A DNA stretch of 64,000 bases, from NCBI GenBank assembly GCA_016584495.1, contig WAID01000008.1, forward strand, positions 248,001-312,000, given 5' to 3'. A model generated the notes under the pieces. That model was not told the origin of the DNA. It was given only the letters and a program-made list of their open reading frames with translations, and did no database searches. Shown here piece after piece: positions 24,141-36,498 of this stretch. Numbering within the stretch: position 1 is the stretch's first letter; every line of letters begins with the position of its first letter. The position numbers and the translations under genes were made by a program. This stretch comes from Celoporthe dispersa. Lineage: Eukaryota > Ascomycota > Sordariomycetes > Diaporthales > Cryphonectriaceae.

Positions 24141-24804
24141 GGGGAATGATTCGGTTCGCGGGCAGGTGAGGATGCTCTAACGGTCTGGAAAGTGAAGCTC
24201 CAGGGCGAGGGTGATGTGGACGTCGCAGTTGCAAGAGGCAGCGCTCAGGGGCTGTGGAGGTGGTGAGGGTGAAGGTGTCCAGTTGCACGTTTGGGGGGAC
24301 GGCAATAATTTGCGACAGAGGAAAGCTTTCCAGATCCAGAGAGTGGCAGCTGTCCTTGACTTTCCGGAACGTGTCCACTTTGAGACGCGCTGCAGGGACG
24401 GTGCGGGTGCAGGGGGGCTGCCCATCCTCGTCTTACCGTTTGCCGTACCACCTGCTGAGGTACTGTTTAGCGGCTGCACCACCTCCAGCAGGGGGTGACA
24501 GGCACCTAACAAGGGCTAGCTAGTACCAAGATCTTAGCGGCCCCTCCAGCATACTGCGGTACTACTGTAAAGCTTACTGCCGGGAAGAGGCTACTACAGA
24601 AAATAAAGCTGCCCGTTGGCGACGCTGCGAAGGCCAACCGGGAAGGATTCGTCGAAGAGCAGGTCGCCGCCCCCAACTTGCTCCTCCGTTTGAGGTATAT
24701 AAGAGACGAGGAGACCCGTCATCCTCGGCCCTGTGCCACGATATCATCGCTGAAATAGCTGCTTCCTCGTCAGCTGCCAACCTAAAGACTGTGTGGCTGC
24801 AAAC
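24141..24804. promoter_or_regulatory. Divergent promoter region with a TATA box at 24696-24703
   Basis: Separates SEC62 (-) and the small membrane protein (+). TATATAAG at 24696-24703 lies about 100 bp before the ATG at 24805. No other element stands out. Confidence 0.45.
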
Positions 24805-25359
24805 ATGGCCTATAGCACTCTGCCCACCATCCCGTTGATCGTCTTTGCGGCCATAGAGCCAGCACTGCTGTATGTCTCAAACCCATATTCCCGACCGGCA
24901 GTTGATCTTTGCATACTAACTGTCCCTATCTTAAGAGTCTGGGCCTGGATCGTGTGCAACCGAGATCCTTTCACCTACTATGCCACGCAGGTTCCAGACC
25001 ACGCCCTCAATGAACAGGATCACTTCCCAGGACAGGCCCTGGCGCTCTCGCTTCAGATGGGCAATGTCCTCCTGCTCCTCGCGGCCCTAGCTGTCATCTG
25101 CTGCTTCTCGTCCAGCCCGTCCACGGCCAAGTGGTATCTGGTAGCCGTCGCCTTTGCGGACTACGGGCACATATACGGAGCAGCCCGCGGCGTGGGACCA
25201 GATGTATTGTGGGATCCCAGCCGGTGGAATGATATGCTCTGGGGCGGTGTGTGCGGCAGTGCAGTTCTGAACCTCTTCAGGTGGCTGACTGTCCTGGGTC
25301 TGTTTGGACCGATCGGTGGGACTGCTGGGAAGACCAAGTCTGGGAAGAAGCACACCTGA
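24805..25359 (+). CDS. Small multi-pass membrane protein, DUF7704-like
   Basis: Function unknown. Hydrophobic throughout, with about four predicted membrane segments (for example PTIPLIVFAAIEPALL, NVLLLLAALAVICCF, YLVAVAFADYGHIYG, LFRWLTVLGLFG) and a basic KKH tail. The pattern IPLIVFAAIEP, then a DxGH motif, then WN-MxWG matches a fungal family I know as DUF7704, from memory. A 66-nt intron at 24870-24935 is likely: it has GTATGT at the 5' end and CTAAC about 16 nt before AAG. It is stop-free and in frame, so the product is 162 residues spliced or 184 unspliced. The ATG at 24805 was chosen. Confidence 0.65.
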   Translation: MAYSTLPTIPLIVFAAIEPALLYVSNPYSRPAVDLCILTVPILRVWAWIVCNRDPFTYYATQVPDHALNEQDHFPGQALALSLQMGNVLLLLAALAVICCFSSSPSTAKWYLVAVAFADYGHIYGAARGVGPDVLWDPSRWNDMLWGGVCGSAVLNLFRWLTVLGLFGPIGGTAGKTKSGKKHT

Positions 25360-28240
25360 GGAGCTGCGCCGGCCCCTTGGCTCTTGACAGAGACTAGCTC
25401 CATGAACGAATGGTCGGCGAGACGAACGTACTATGTGTTCTATGTTGAGGTTGTGATGACGGGGGTTCATCGTGCTGGGTAATTTGTCATGCCCTCACAA
25501 TAGAGTCCCAAGATGAGCAAATTTCTGTGAATCTTTAGTGATATGATTTGGACGCAAACCTTGCTCTACTGCGCGTTGACGCTCGACCTCTTTCTGAATG
25601 GATACGAAAACGTACGCCTGTTCATCACGTCCCCCTCCCCCCTCCCCCCTTTTCTCCCTTCCCAAAAGAAGGTCCACCATCTGTACACCTTTACTATAGT
25701 GAAATGTACTTACCTGTCGCACAACACACCACAATTTCGTGCCTTCCTCCTAAGAAAAGCTTATGTAAGTAATTTCCGATGAGCTGCAGTACCACGGAGC
25801 AACTTCTCCTCAAGTCTGCCTATTCAACACTTCCGGCAAGGCGACTCGCACGCCTCGAGACTTGAGTCTCAAGATACGACTCCCCCGGTACTCGGTTGCA
25901 TGTATAAGAACATCATGTCTGGGCTGCACCAAAATTCGGGGCGGTTTTTTTTTTTTTACAGACTCGTAACTTTCTATTTCTTGGGTTTCACGGGCCATCT
26001 ACAATGCTGCGGCATGGGGGCGTCACATCTGAGGTGGGCACCAAGTCTGGACCTTTCTTGCGCATGAGACGAAAGAAGAAGAAGAAAAGAAGAAACTCCA
26101 CAGCCCTATCACGAAGAGTACCAAGCCTGCCACCAAGCCTACCACCGAGCCCGAGCAGCACAGATTCGTAGACGGTACCGCCACAGGGCGGCCCCCTCCC
26201 CCAAAGGGTTCCCCAAAGGGCACGGTGATGACACCCGGCCGGACCAAGGAACCGCAGTCTCAGCACAGTGATGACCAGTGCCACCAATTTTACTTGCCGC
26301 TGACAGACGCTGGAAATTCTCCGCCAGGCCGGCCATATGGCCACCTCGTGGTATGGTGTCATCAGTTTACTATTCTTGGGAGGGCGAGATCGAAACCAGG
26401 TCGCAGTGCCCTGCGCAGGGCGACAAGGAGAATCGAAACGACGAGCCCGCAGCTCCCATTGGCTGCACGCGACCATAGCTCATCTCGTGCCTCACAGCGC
26501 GGAGGTCGGCCGGCGGTTCTAGATGGAGCTCTCCGCTCCGCAAGAGGCTAGACGCCTGCTCGTCTGTGCCAAGGTGCCACGGTGCCTCTGGGTCGACCGT
26601 GACGTCTTGGGTGGAATTTCTTCCGACCTTTCACTGTCGAACATGTCACAGCATCCTGCGGTGAGGGTGCAAGCTGTAATGCGGGTGCGAGGCGATTCAG
26701 GCCAACGTCAGCCAATCCAGGCCCCGTCCCCTGGTACGCTTGGTTTGCTGTTCGTCCTTCCGCGATGGGGCACACGTTGTCGATGCGGGCCGCTGCAGCA
26801 GCAACAAGAGTGGTGGGAGGAGGAGAGAGGGAGGACCACCCGCCCACCCGCCCACACACACACACACACACACCCAACCTGTTTATGGGTGGGTGTGCGG
26901 CCGACGACATGGGCCGCCCCTAGACTGCACCACATCCCGCCGAGCGAAAGTGCCATTACTATGCGCCTGTTGTACCTGAGGACAGGGCGGGCCAGCTCGG
27001 GTCGCCTGTGGCCACACAACTCTGACGCAGTTTCAGGAAAGAATAGCAATGAGACTGCTGGTCGCTCATAGGCCACAAGTTTTCTTACGCGACGCCGGGG
27101 TCGAGGAAGCAAGCCGACCATCCACCATCACAACCATGACCTGCATCGCCCCTAGCGCCCTGTCGATTCATCTCCTCTACCGCCCCTCCTTATCCGGTTA
27201 TGGTTAATCGCTCGACCCTCTCGACCTTTTTCTTTTTCTTGTCACCTGGCTTGCTCGAACCCCCCTCCCCCCCAGACACGACCGGGGGATCAGCTGCCTG
27301 CATGGGGGTGGAGGGGCGTTCATCACGCTTCTTACAGTCGTCGGGTCCCATGAGCCAATCTCTTGGGAGGGTTCGTGGCAAGATGCGGAGGGGCTAGCAG
27401 CTGGATCTCTTGGGTGGTGGCAGTGGTGGTGACTCGGGCAAGGGCGTCTTGAGACAAATCGACTCGCTGAACTTGATTGCCCGCCCGACACGGCTGGTGG
27501 GTCCCTCTCTCTATTTTCGAGGGTAGCGCCAACGCCTGCCAACCATCCGCAGCATCCAGATGCATCACCCAGACCCCGGCCGGTAAGCGCCGACTGGTCC
27601 TCGGCCAATCCTACGCGACCTATCAGATGCGCCAGACTGAGACCTCTCCATCGACCAGCGACCACTCTTCCTCCTCCGTTCTACCACACACACACACACA
27701 CACACACACACGCGCACACACACACAGTCAGCGATGCTCAGCCCAGAGCTGGACCTGACTACCTTGCCCCTCTAACTCTCTCTGTGTGCCTTTCTGGGTC
27801 CAGAGTTGATGGTGGTGTAGTATCCCTGAGAGCCCTTTCTCTCTCTCTCTCTCTCGGTGTGTGTGTGTGTGTGTGTGTCCCCATGTACATGGTATCTGGG
27901 GAGCCAGATGACAAGACCCATACGAGAAGGTTGAGCAGGTAGGTCGGCTCCCAATAAAAGATTGGGCCATGCCGCACAGCTTTTCCCATCTCCTCCTCCG
28001 TCTGTTCCCTTTTTTGTTGAAGGATCCTCCGGTTAGATTTGGTCATGCAGGCCCATTTCCTCTTCGATTCTACCACGCCGAAGAAGTCTGCTCCTCGGTC
28101 TTTCTTTTCTTTCTTGTTATCCCTATTTGACTTCCGCCCTGGAAATTTCGAACTATCGCTGGCCGTCCCCTCGTTTTCCTTACCCCCTCCGACTTCGCTC
28201 GGTATGAATGAACCCCACTTCGATGTAAACGACATACATC
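25360..28240. other. Intergenic, 2.9 kb
   Basis: 3' flank of the membrane protein gene and long upstream region of the next + gene. It contains (CA)n at 26852-26873 and 27684-27726, and a compound (CT)n(GT)n at 27839-27878. Open frames here (for example 26523-27071) show no family features. No gene supported. Confidence 0.4.
27684..27878. repeat. (CA)n and compound (CT)n(GT)n microsatellites
   Basis: (CA)n at 27684-27726 and a CT-to-GT switch at 27839-27878, in the long upstream region of the gene at 28241. Confidence 0.85.
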
Positions 28241-30162
28241 ATGAGTGATGAGCCTCGTGGTTGCCTTGAGATCATAAAGTGGTGGCTGTTCGCTCCTTGC
28301 TCCGACGAGGAGACGAGTTTCCGAACCGAGGCCCACGGCTCGAGTGTCCGTGGCGTCAACTATCGCAAAGAAGACGGTCTCCCCAGAGGGAGAGCGGTCG
28401 ACCTGTCAGACCCAGAGAAGGGATACTATCAGGTCTACTACGACCAGCCGAGACCGACATCACCACCCCGTGCCGCACGTCCTCCTCCTCCTCCCAGGTC
28501 GGAGTCGAAGGGGAGACTACAGAAGCAGAACAGGAAGGCCGCGACAGTAGAGAAGAAGGCCGACATGGGTTGGATCGACTGGAACTTCCTGTCCGGGAAG
28601 AGGAAGCGGAGGGTGGCGCACCGGCCGCGGATATCCACACCCTCCAACTTCCAGCACATTGGCTCGGGCGCCATCAACTTCAGGCCTTCGGTCCCGGACG
28701 GGCCTCGCACCGCACCCGTGTTCCGCCCTCTACAGCTCAGCATCTACAACCCTGACAACAGGATCTCCCCTCTCCTGCCATTCTTTGCCGGCCGCGAGCG
28801 GTCTGTGTCACCGCCGCCCCTGCCAGCCCGGAGTCGAAGCCGGAGCCGGAGCCGCGATGTCTTCATGGACGATGACAGCACTACCCTGGCGCACTCCAGA
28901 AACACCTCGACGCTGTCGTTCCACATCCCACGAAGGCCAGTAGGTGACGGCAGCTCGCTGTTGACCGAGAGCATCGCGGAGGAGACGCCCCGAAGATACC
29001 ACCCCGAGCCAAGACACGACCGCGAGCATACACGTCGCCAAGCGTGGAGGCGATTGTTGAGCGGATCGCGAGCGCGATCATCGAGAGGGACATCCTGGAT
29101 GCAGAGATCGAGTCAGTCAAGTCGCGGCACAGCGTGTGTCTGAGCCGGCCGTCGACCTCGTACGATCTTGGTAAGCTGCCAGCAAACCCCTTCCAGCTCC
29201 CCGGCGAGACAGCAGAAAGAAGATGCTAACCCCCCGGGCCTCAGATGAGCCGGTGCCGCCATTCCCCGTGGTACCACCATCTGCACCCTCCTTTGCGGAG
29301 CGGGTCAGCATCGAGCGCCCGCGCACCGCACCCTCCACACAGAGCGCCTTCCAGCCGCCACCAATACCGCCCATGCCTGTTCCCCAGTCGTTCCCAGAGC
29401 GCACCTCCAGCCTGAAGGTGCCGAAATGGCAGGCCGCGCCGGTCACACCGGATACACCATCAGCGGTGCGGCGGTCGGCGTTCAACTCGCACCCGCCGGA
29501 CACGAGCCCCAGGATCATTGATAACTCCATCGACGTCGACGTCCCCTTGGCACCTCCCCTGCCGCTGATCCTGCGCCCACCGCTGCGCAAGAAGAAGTCC
29601 TTCAGCAGGGTGTCGGACTGGCTCTTCCCCGCGGGCATGGAGAGGGAGGCCCAGGCGGGCGTGCCCACGTCGCTGCCGTTCCGCCACTCGCGCAGGTTCT
29701 CGCGCGACTCCATCACCAACGTGCCACGGGCGCTTGACGGACAAGGAGGGCTTCTACCAGACCCTCCCGCCGTCTGCCATCTTCTCCGGCAGGAGGAGCA
29801 GCTTTGACTCGGCGTCGGACGTGTCCCGGCCGTTCTCGGGCTCCATCTACAGCACAGATGATGACCGTGCCGGCGGCGGCACCAACACGGTCGCGACGAG
29901 CACCCACTGGTCGCCGGGCAGCACACCGCCCGAGGCGTCGAGGCGGATGCAGTCGCAGTTTGAGAAGGCGTATGCGCGGGAGTCGCGGAAGAGCCTGAGC
30001 CTGACCATGGCAGGAGGCCGGCGGCAGGGGCCCTCTGGGAGCGTGGACAGCGACGCCAGCCCCTCCGAGGAGAAGAACGAGACGAGGGTGCAGGTCAGCC
30101 AGTACATCGTGAGGAGTCCTCTGCGGGGGCCCAGGCCGACGAGTGTGGGTGTTGCCTTCTGA
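28241..30162 (+). CDS. Disordered Pro/Ser/Arg-rich protein of unknown function, two frameshifts
   Basis: Not recognised. Exons 28241-29170 and 29245-30162 give 615 residues after allowing for one missing and one extra base. Most of the protein is low-complexity and probably disordered: a Pro/Arg-rich stretch, an RSRSRSRSR tract, and many SxP and PxxP motifs. Ordered-looking islands are the N-terminus (CLEIIKWWLFAPCSDEE), GWIDWNFLSGKRKRR followed by RISTPSNFQHIG, a helix VEAIVERIASAIIERDILDA, and KKKSFSRVSDWLFP. RISTPSNFQHIG matches the first half of a CRIB motif. Frame breaks are placed at CCCC 28988-28991 (base missing) and TT 29734-29735 (base extra). The intron has CTAAC near its 3' end. 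Confidence 0.7.
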
Positions 30163-31602
30163 AGAAGAAAAGAATAAAGGTTCTACACAAGAAGAAGAGA
30201 ATAAAGGGCTTTCGGGTAGAGGACGAAAGGGGTGCGGGAAGGGACAGGTCATGGAATTACAGGCAGGGTAGGGATACGGTGATGGCAGGAATCCGGTAAT
30301 GATTACATGGGATGACGGCAAATGAAAATGGGTTCAGGGAGGGAGGGTTTCACTCGGCGACGTACGAGCATATGCTATGTGGCTGATGGATGTTGTCTGC
30401 GAAAGTATGCTTTTTTTTTTCTCTCTTTCGGATACGGAGGGTTGAGGCTCCTCCCGTGTTGAGTTGTTGGCGCCGTTGTCTTGCTTTTTCTCGCATGGGT
30501 GGTGGATTCAGCGTCATCGTCGTCGTTGTCGTCGTCGTCGTCAGTTGTTGATTAGCCGTTGTTTGCGACTCCAGCAACAGCAGCTTGTGACTTGAGATAC
30601 CAGGATACCAATCGCATAGTAACTATTTCTTTTTCTTCTTCCTCTTCTCTCTCTTCCTAATCAATCTTGATAGATGTACCTTCCTAGTCACTGCACTTTG
30701 TCATTTCGAGGTGATGTTTATAGGTACGCCAGCTGGGGAGGCGACAATGAATGGTGCTACCTGCAAGATATCACTGCCGTACCGTTAAACAGACGATGAT
30801 TCGCTGCGCGACGTTTAGGTTGGTTGTTTCATTTCACAATTGAAACATGAATTAAAAACCAAATAAGAAAAAGAAAAAAGAAGAGAAAAAACTAATTGGC
30901 CTTTTTCGGCGTAGCCAAACTGATTTGCATGCATTATCCATCCACTCATATCGTACTTGTCAGTTTGTCTTTTTTTTTCCCCCTTGTCTTTTTCTCTCTC
31001 TCGATTTCCACCCACTGTGACCACGTCCCGCGAAAACGTGCCCCCCTGAGCCCCCCGCCTTGTCGGCTCGCTTTTCACTTTTCCAGCCTCACTAAAACAC
31101 TTCAGCCAAGATTATCGACTCCACGCTCCGGAGAGCACGTGGGTTCAGGTATTCGCCAGCCTTGCCTCTGCCTCCCAGCACCTGTACCCATAGCACACGG
31201 CTTGCTACCCTCCTATTTACCCAAGTGCGTCAGGGGGAGGTATAGCGCAACCTTGTTATTGCGTGTCCCCCTTTTTTGGGTTTTTTTATCCCCCAAGACA
31301 AGGAACGAATCCGACACCGACCGGGCCGGTAATACCAGACGGGTTGCGATGCCGCCGCCTCATCTCCGTGAAGAATAACGATCAACTCGGAGGAAGGAAA
31401 AAAAAAGAGAACAGAACCAAGCCAGTCTAGTATAGAAGAAGAAGAAAAAAGACGCCGCAATTCGGAACGAACGGTTTCAGTCGTGATCGCCATCGCACAG
31501 GCGGCGCTCGGTCGGTGCAGGGTGGTGCCCCCTCCCAGCGTGCCCACCGGCACCCAGGCAAGGAGGAGAGGAGAGGAGAGAGAGAGAAAAGAACAATGAA
31601 CC
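30163..31602. other. Intergenic, 1.4 kb
   Basis: Contains a GTC/GTT microsatellite near 30515-30542 and several poly-pyrimidine tracts upstream of the phytase-like gene. No gene seen. Confidence 0.45.
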
Positions 31603-31866
31603 ATGGGCTGGTGGGAGAGCCTAGTGGACACGCTGATGATGGCGCGAGGGAAATATAAATACAGCCCGCTCCCCAGCCGGAACCACATAGCGGAGGCACA
31701 GGAGACACTCACTTTTTGGGCTCGAAATCACCACAAGGTGCTCAAGTTCACCATGGCCGTCCTGGGTGCGATGATCCTGTGGTATCTTGCCGCCGCCACT
31801 GTGTAAGTAAAGGGAGCTGTCTGTCTCGCTCATCCGCTCACTCTCACTCTCTCTCACACACCCTCG

Positions 31867-31905
<39 letters not shown>

Positions 31906-33384
31906 TGAGAAAAATGAATTGTCGTCAAGAGAACTGTCGTGCTGATAGCATACTCTTTATACACACAGCCGCGTGGTGACAGCAGTGTCTAACGACACGT
32001 CCTGCGACGCCGTGGGTGCCGGCTACACATGCTCTCCCCAGGTCTCCCACCACTGGGGCCAATACTCGCCCTACTTTGCCGTCCCTCAGGCCGGCGCGCC
32101 CACCAGCGACCTGCCAGAGGGCTGCACCATCACCTTGCCCAGGTGCTCTCGCGCCACGGCGCCCGCGACCCTACCGCCAGCAAGACGGCGCTCTACAATG
32201 CCACCATCCAGAAGATCCAGGGCAGCGCCACCAGCTACGGCGCGGGCTACGGGTTCCTGGAGAGCTACGAGTACACCCTCGGCGCGGACCAGCTCACCAC
32301 GTTCGGGCAGCAGGAGCTGGTCAACTCGGGCCATGACTTCTACGCGCGGTACGAGGCGCTGACGCGCGAGCACAGCCCCTTTGTCCGCTCGTCGGGCGAG
32401 GACCGCGTCGTCGAGTCGGCGGTGAACTGGACGCAGGGCTTCCACGCGGCGCGCCTGGCGGACAGGAAGGCCGCCGGGAAGGAGGACGCGTATCCTTATG
32501 ACATTGTGGTGATCAGCGAGGATACGGGCAGCAACAACACGCTCGACCACGGGCTGTGCACGGCCTTTGAGGACGGGCCGGACGACGACATCGCGACGGA
32601 CGCGCAGACCAAATGGATGGACGTCTTCACGCGCAACATCACGGCGCGCCTCAACGCCAACCTGCCGGGGGCGAACCTGAGCGCCACCGAGACCATCTAC
32701 ATGATGGACCTCTGCCCCTTCAACACGGTCGCCAACGCCGACGGCGAGATGTCCGAGTTCTGCGGCCTGTTCACCGTCGACGAGTGGAAGAGCTACGACT
32801 ACTTCCAGAGCCTGAACAAGTTCTACGGCTTCGGCACCGGCAACCCCCTGGGCCCGACGCAGGGCGTGGGCTTCACCAACGAGCTGATCGCGCGGCTCAC
32901 CGGGAGGCCCGTGGTGGACCACACGAGCACGAACCACACGCTCGACGGCAACCCGGCCACCTTCCCGCTCAACAGGACGCTGTATGCCGACTTCAGCCAC
33001 GACAACGACATGACGGGCATCTTCTACGCCATGGGCCTCTACAACCACACGGCCATGCTGAGCAACACCACCAGGGAGAGCGTGGAGCAGCTGGACTGGT
33101 ACTCGGCGTCCTGGACGGTCCCGTTTGCCGCGAGGATGTACGTCGAGAAGATGGTCTGTAGCAGCAGCAGCAGCAGCAGCAAGAAGGACAGCGGACGGCG
33201 CCACCAGGGGGGAGACAGAAAGGAGCGGCAGGAGGAGGAGCTCGTGAGGGTGTTGATCAACGACCGGGTCAGGCCGCTAGAGAGCTGCGGCGCGGATGCC
33301 CTGGGCCGGTGCACGCTGAGCAGGTTTGTCGACAGCCTGAGCTTCGCGAGGGAGGGCGGCCACTGGAGCTCGTGCTTCTCGTAG
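31603..33384 (+). CDS. Membrane-anchored histidine acid phosphatase / phytase-like, frameshifted
   Basis: Phosphomonoesterase of histidine-phosphatase branch 2, active outside the cytosol. Exons 31603-31802 and 31969-33384 encode 538 residues with one missing base restored. Residues about 1-45 are hydrophilic; a hydrophobic segment (about 48-68, FTMAVLGAMILWYLAAATV) makes it a type II membrane protein. The phospho-accepting His lies in LSRHGARDP (about residue 128) and the proton donor in FSHDNDM. Many N-x-S/T sites and paired cysteines fit a secretory protein. The frame breaks at ACCTTGCCC, about 32131-32139, just before RHGARDP, one base short. An AGC microsatellite (33157-33181) encodes a Ser run before a basic segment in a variable C-terminal region. 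The intron carries a compound (CT)n(GT)n repeat. Confidence 0.87.
31866..31908. repeat. (CT)n(GT)n microsatellite in phytase-like gene intron
   Basis: CT repeats switch to GT repeats within the 166-nt intron 31803-31968. Confidence 0.85.
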
Positions 33385-34389
33385 GCGGTAGGTACATAAA
33401 ACACCTGGCCTGGCCTGGATATGCTTTATAATATACTATTGTTCAGCCATCTTGCCAGCCGTCGTCTGCTGTGGTGCAAGTCTGTAACGCAACGAGCTCC
33501 TACATTTTATATATGAGGCCTTCAACTCGAGAGAGGCTGCGACCTGCAGCGAAAAGAACTGCGCCGGCCTCAGCCACGGTGACGATGCGGCTACGATGAA
33601 TCATGAACCAACTGCTCGAGATCGAGGACCAAGGCCAAGGCTTGAGGTTGCGACTGCGCCTAATCGCATTTCTCCGTTTCAAGTCTGAGTATTATGGTGC
33701 TCACAGGGCTGAGGGGTCTTCCTGGGACGGTGCTCCAATTGGAAAGCTTGGGCCCTCCAGGTGAGGCTGCCAGTGATTAGCACAGTTCCACATCGGCGTC
33801 ACAGGCTTATCGAGGTCCCTACCGTTCCCCCCCAAAGACCCCACAGCCGCAAGCGAGCCACCAGCCAACCGAAGCGCTAGAGCAGAGCGAACCTTGGAAA
33901 TCCGTCACACCCCAAGATCCAGAAAGTGCAACCTTTTGTGTTAGGCCAGAGCTGGACTAGCCGTAGCTCAATGCTTTGGCCTGCAGCTCGCAAGGTAAAA
34001 AGGCTCACCAAGCAACAAACGAACACGACACAACCAACAAGACACGCAAGACCAGGGAAAGAAGCCACACATCAGCACCCAATGTCAGGTGCTCGGGCTA
34101 CTTACAACGAGCCTACAAACCCTGTCAATCCATCCATCCACTGCATCCATCTACTGTCAGAACACACTTGATCCTGCAGGGCGACGCCCCGACATCATCA
34201 CATAGCCTGACATCACCAAACCGCCGCCGCCGCCGCCGCCGCCACCACCACCGAACTCCGCTCCAGCTGAGCTGCTCGAGAGCCCTCAAGCTCTGGCCAG
34301 AGCCTATCCCTTCCACCCTCTTCCTCTTCCTCGTGCGACAGACAACCAGTGGCACTCCCTGCCCTCGACCACACACAAGAGAAACGAAG
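33385..34389. other. Intergenic, 1.0 kb
   Basis: 3' flank of the phytase-like gene and promoter of the next gene, with a (CCG)n/(CCA)n tract near 34222-34253. No gene seen. Confidence 0.45.
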
Positions 34390-35203
34390 ATGGTCGGCAC
34401 AGCCGGTGCGATCATCATCACCGTCCTGGTGCTCGCCGCCGCCGCCGCCATAGGCTGGGTTGGCTACAGCCGGTGGCGCGCGCAGAAGCTGGGTGTATGT
34501 CGTGCCTATCCTCATACGCCTTCTCCCCCTCCTCTCTTGAGCAAGCCTGCTGACCCTGGTACGATAACAACAACAACAACAGCTCCCACCGCCCTCCTTC
34601 ACCTCCTTCGTCCCCTTCCTCAAGTCCGACCGCTCCGGCAATTCCTACGGCGGCCCCGGCCCGCGTCCAGGCGGCATACAGGGCTGGTTCAGCGACCAGC
34701 TGCACAAGTTCAAGAACCGCAACAACCGCACCGCCGCGGGCGCATATGAGGGCGGAGGCGGCTCCTCCGCCGCCACGGGACGCCGCGGCTTCGGCGCGCT
34801 CGACCCGGACGAGGCCTGGGACGCGCGCGTCGGTAACGAGGCCGACAACTACGGGCCCGGCGGGTACTACGAGGAGCAGGAGCTGGGCCTGCACGACCGC
34901 GGGCCCTACGGGCGGGACAGCACTGCTTACGACGGCGGGCACCACGGCGCAGGCGGGCTGGGCGCCGAGGCCTACCCGATGAACCTCGCCGCGACGCCCA
35001 GGACCGAAGCGGGGTTTGATGGCGAGCGGGGCCGCGGTGTGGCGGGCCGCAACCCGTTTGACGATGACGCGGCCGAGCCGAGTAATATCAGCCTCAGAGG
35101 GGTGAGCCCCAGGCCGATGGACGCAGAGCGTGGGCAGCAGGGCTCGAAGCAGCAGCCCGAGAGCCCGACCGAGAGGAGGAGCATCTTCAGGGAAGGGGTG
35201 TGA
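34390..35203 (+). CDS. Single-pass membrane protein with disordered Gly/Arg-rich tail
   Basis: Function not known. Exons 34390-34494 and 34583-35203 encode 241 residues. An N-terminal transmembrane helix (about residues 4-27, GAIIITVLVLAAAAAIGWVGY) is followed by SRWRAQKLG, then PPPSFTSFVPFLKSDRSG and a long Gly/Asp/Arg-rich hydrophilic region. The tail has NPFDDDAAEPSN, which resembles an NPF endocytic motif in an acidic context, and ends in Ser/Pro-rich phosphorylation-like sites. The intron 34495-34582 has GTATGT and an ACA-repeat before AG. The topology suggests a short lumenal or extracellular N-terminus and a cytosolic tail, or the reverse. Confidence 0.7.
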
Positions 35204-36498
35204 GGTGGATAGTCACACGGGGAATAACAAGACATGGCCGGGCCACCGAGTGGCCCGCAGGGACATGCGGTTATCACTGCTCGACGGGAGCCAGGGCGAG
35301 GGCCGGGCACAGGGCCTGATGGACGGGTTTGGTTCAATAGTGACAATTTTCACGGGTATGGGATCCACAGGGTGTGGGATCTGGATCTGGAGAAACGGAG
35401 TCGGAAGCTTTGGTTTTTTTGTTTTTTTCTCTCTTTTTCTTTTTTTTTCCCCCCAATGTTTGGTGTTGAAATTGCTGCTCAGGTAGGCATTTGTATGTAT
35501 CTCGAGAGAAAGAAAAAGAAGAAAAAAAGAAATCAATCAGTGCCGCTGGTCATAATTGAGCCTGTGTTGTGTTCATTGTCCTGGGAGCTCACAAGTCTAT
35601 ATTGTCCGCAGATAATCCGGAGCCGGGAAGCCTTACCAGAGCTTATGAGACAGCACCTCTTGAGACGGACGGCCTCTGCTTGATACCATATGCCTCGATA
35701 CGCTCGTCCTCTATAGAGACGATCTGCTTAGAACATACAGCCGTTGAGATGGGGTGGCGAGCTACGGGAAATTCGTCTATGAAAGAGACATGACAAGAAG
35801 AAAAAAAAACAGGCAGCAAAGGAGAGTTGTGACAAGTTCGTTTTCCCTTTTGCCCCTCCCTTCCCGGATCCACGGTACTGAGAATCAGAGTCTCACATTT
35901 GCCACTCTCGAGCTCGGACATAGACCCGAGCCTTCCCTGCTCGAATACATCACGTCTTGAATAAAAAAAAAGTTGACAACATATCAAAACGTGCAGGCGG
36001 TGAGCGAGAGAACTGGTATCGCTGGCTGACGTCTACACTGGTCCCGGGGTGACCAATTAAAAAGGCTGGCTATCATCACCAGATGGACATCAGGCCATTG
36101 ACGAATTGGGTGAACATCTCTCGTCGTCCCTCCCTCTCGTCTGAACCATACACCAACTACAGAAAATAAGAATAGCACGTGGATCTTGGGCCCAACCGTT
36201 GAAAGCACCCGCAGAGCCCCACAGAACACGAGCCACCACCGGAACCCCCCACACCAGTGAGTCGACAGGGGTGTCCCCAGCACTAATCATGGATTAGCCC
36301 CTCCCCCCCTGACATGATGTGTCGCTGCCCCTCCAGAGCAACGGAGCTGGCCCCCTCCCTCGCTCGACCTTTCATAACCTCACGACGACGACGACCAGAA
36401 GAGCAGCTCTCTGTAGGGTGCCAGCGCTCTCAGACCCAGAAGCTGAAGCACAAAAAATTTACTTCGGAAGAGCAGCCTGTAGCATTGCATCCAAAATT
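35204..36498. other. Intergenic, 1.3 kb
   Basis: 3' flank of the membrane protein and promoter of the inositol monophosphatase gene. Poly-T and poly-A tracts only; no gene seen. Confidence 0.45.

Noticed and set aside
26523..27071. 182-codon open frame upstream of the disordered-protein gene
   Set aside because: Includes a CA microsatellite translated as His/Thr and no recognisable domain.
32086..33204. 372-codon open frame antisense to the phytase-like gene
   Set aside because: Same cause: codon bias of the sense gene leaves few antisense stops.
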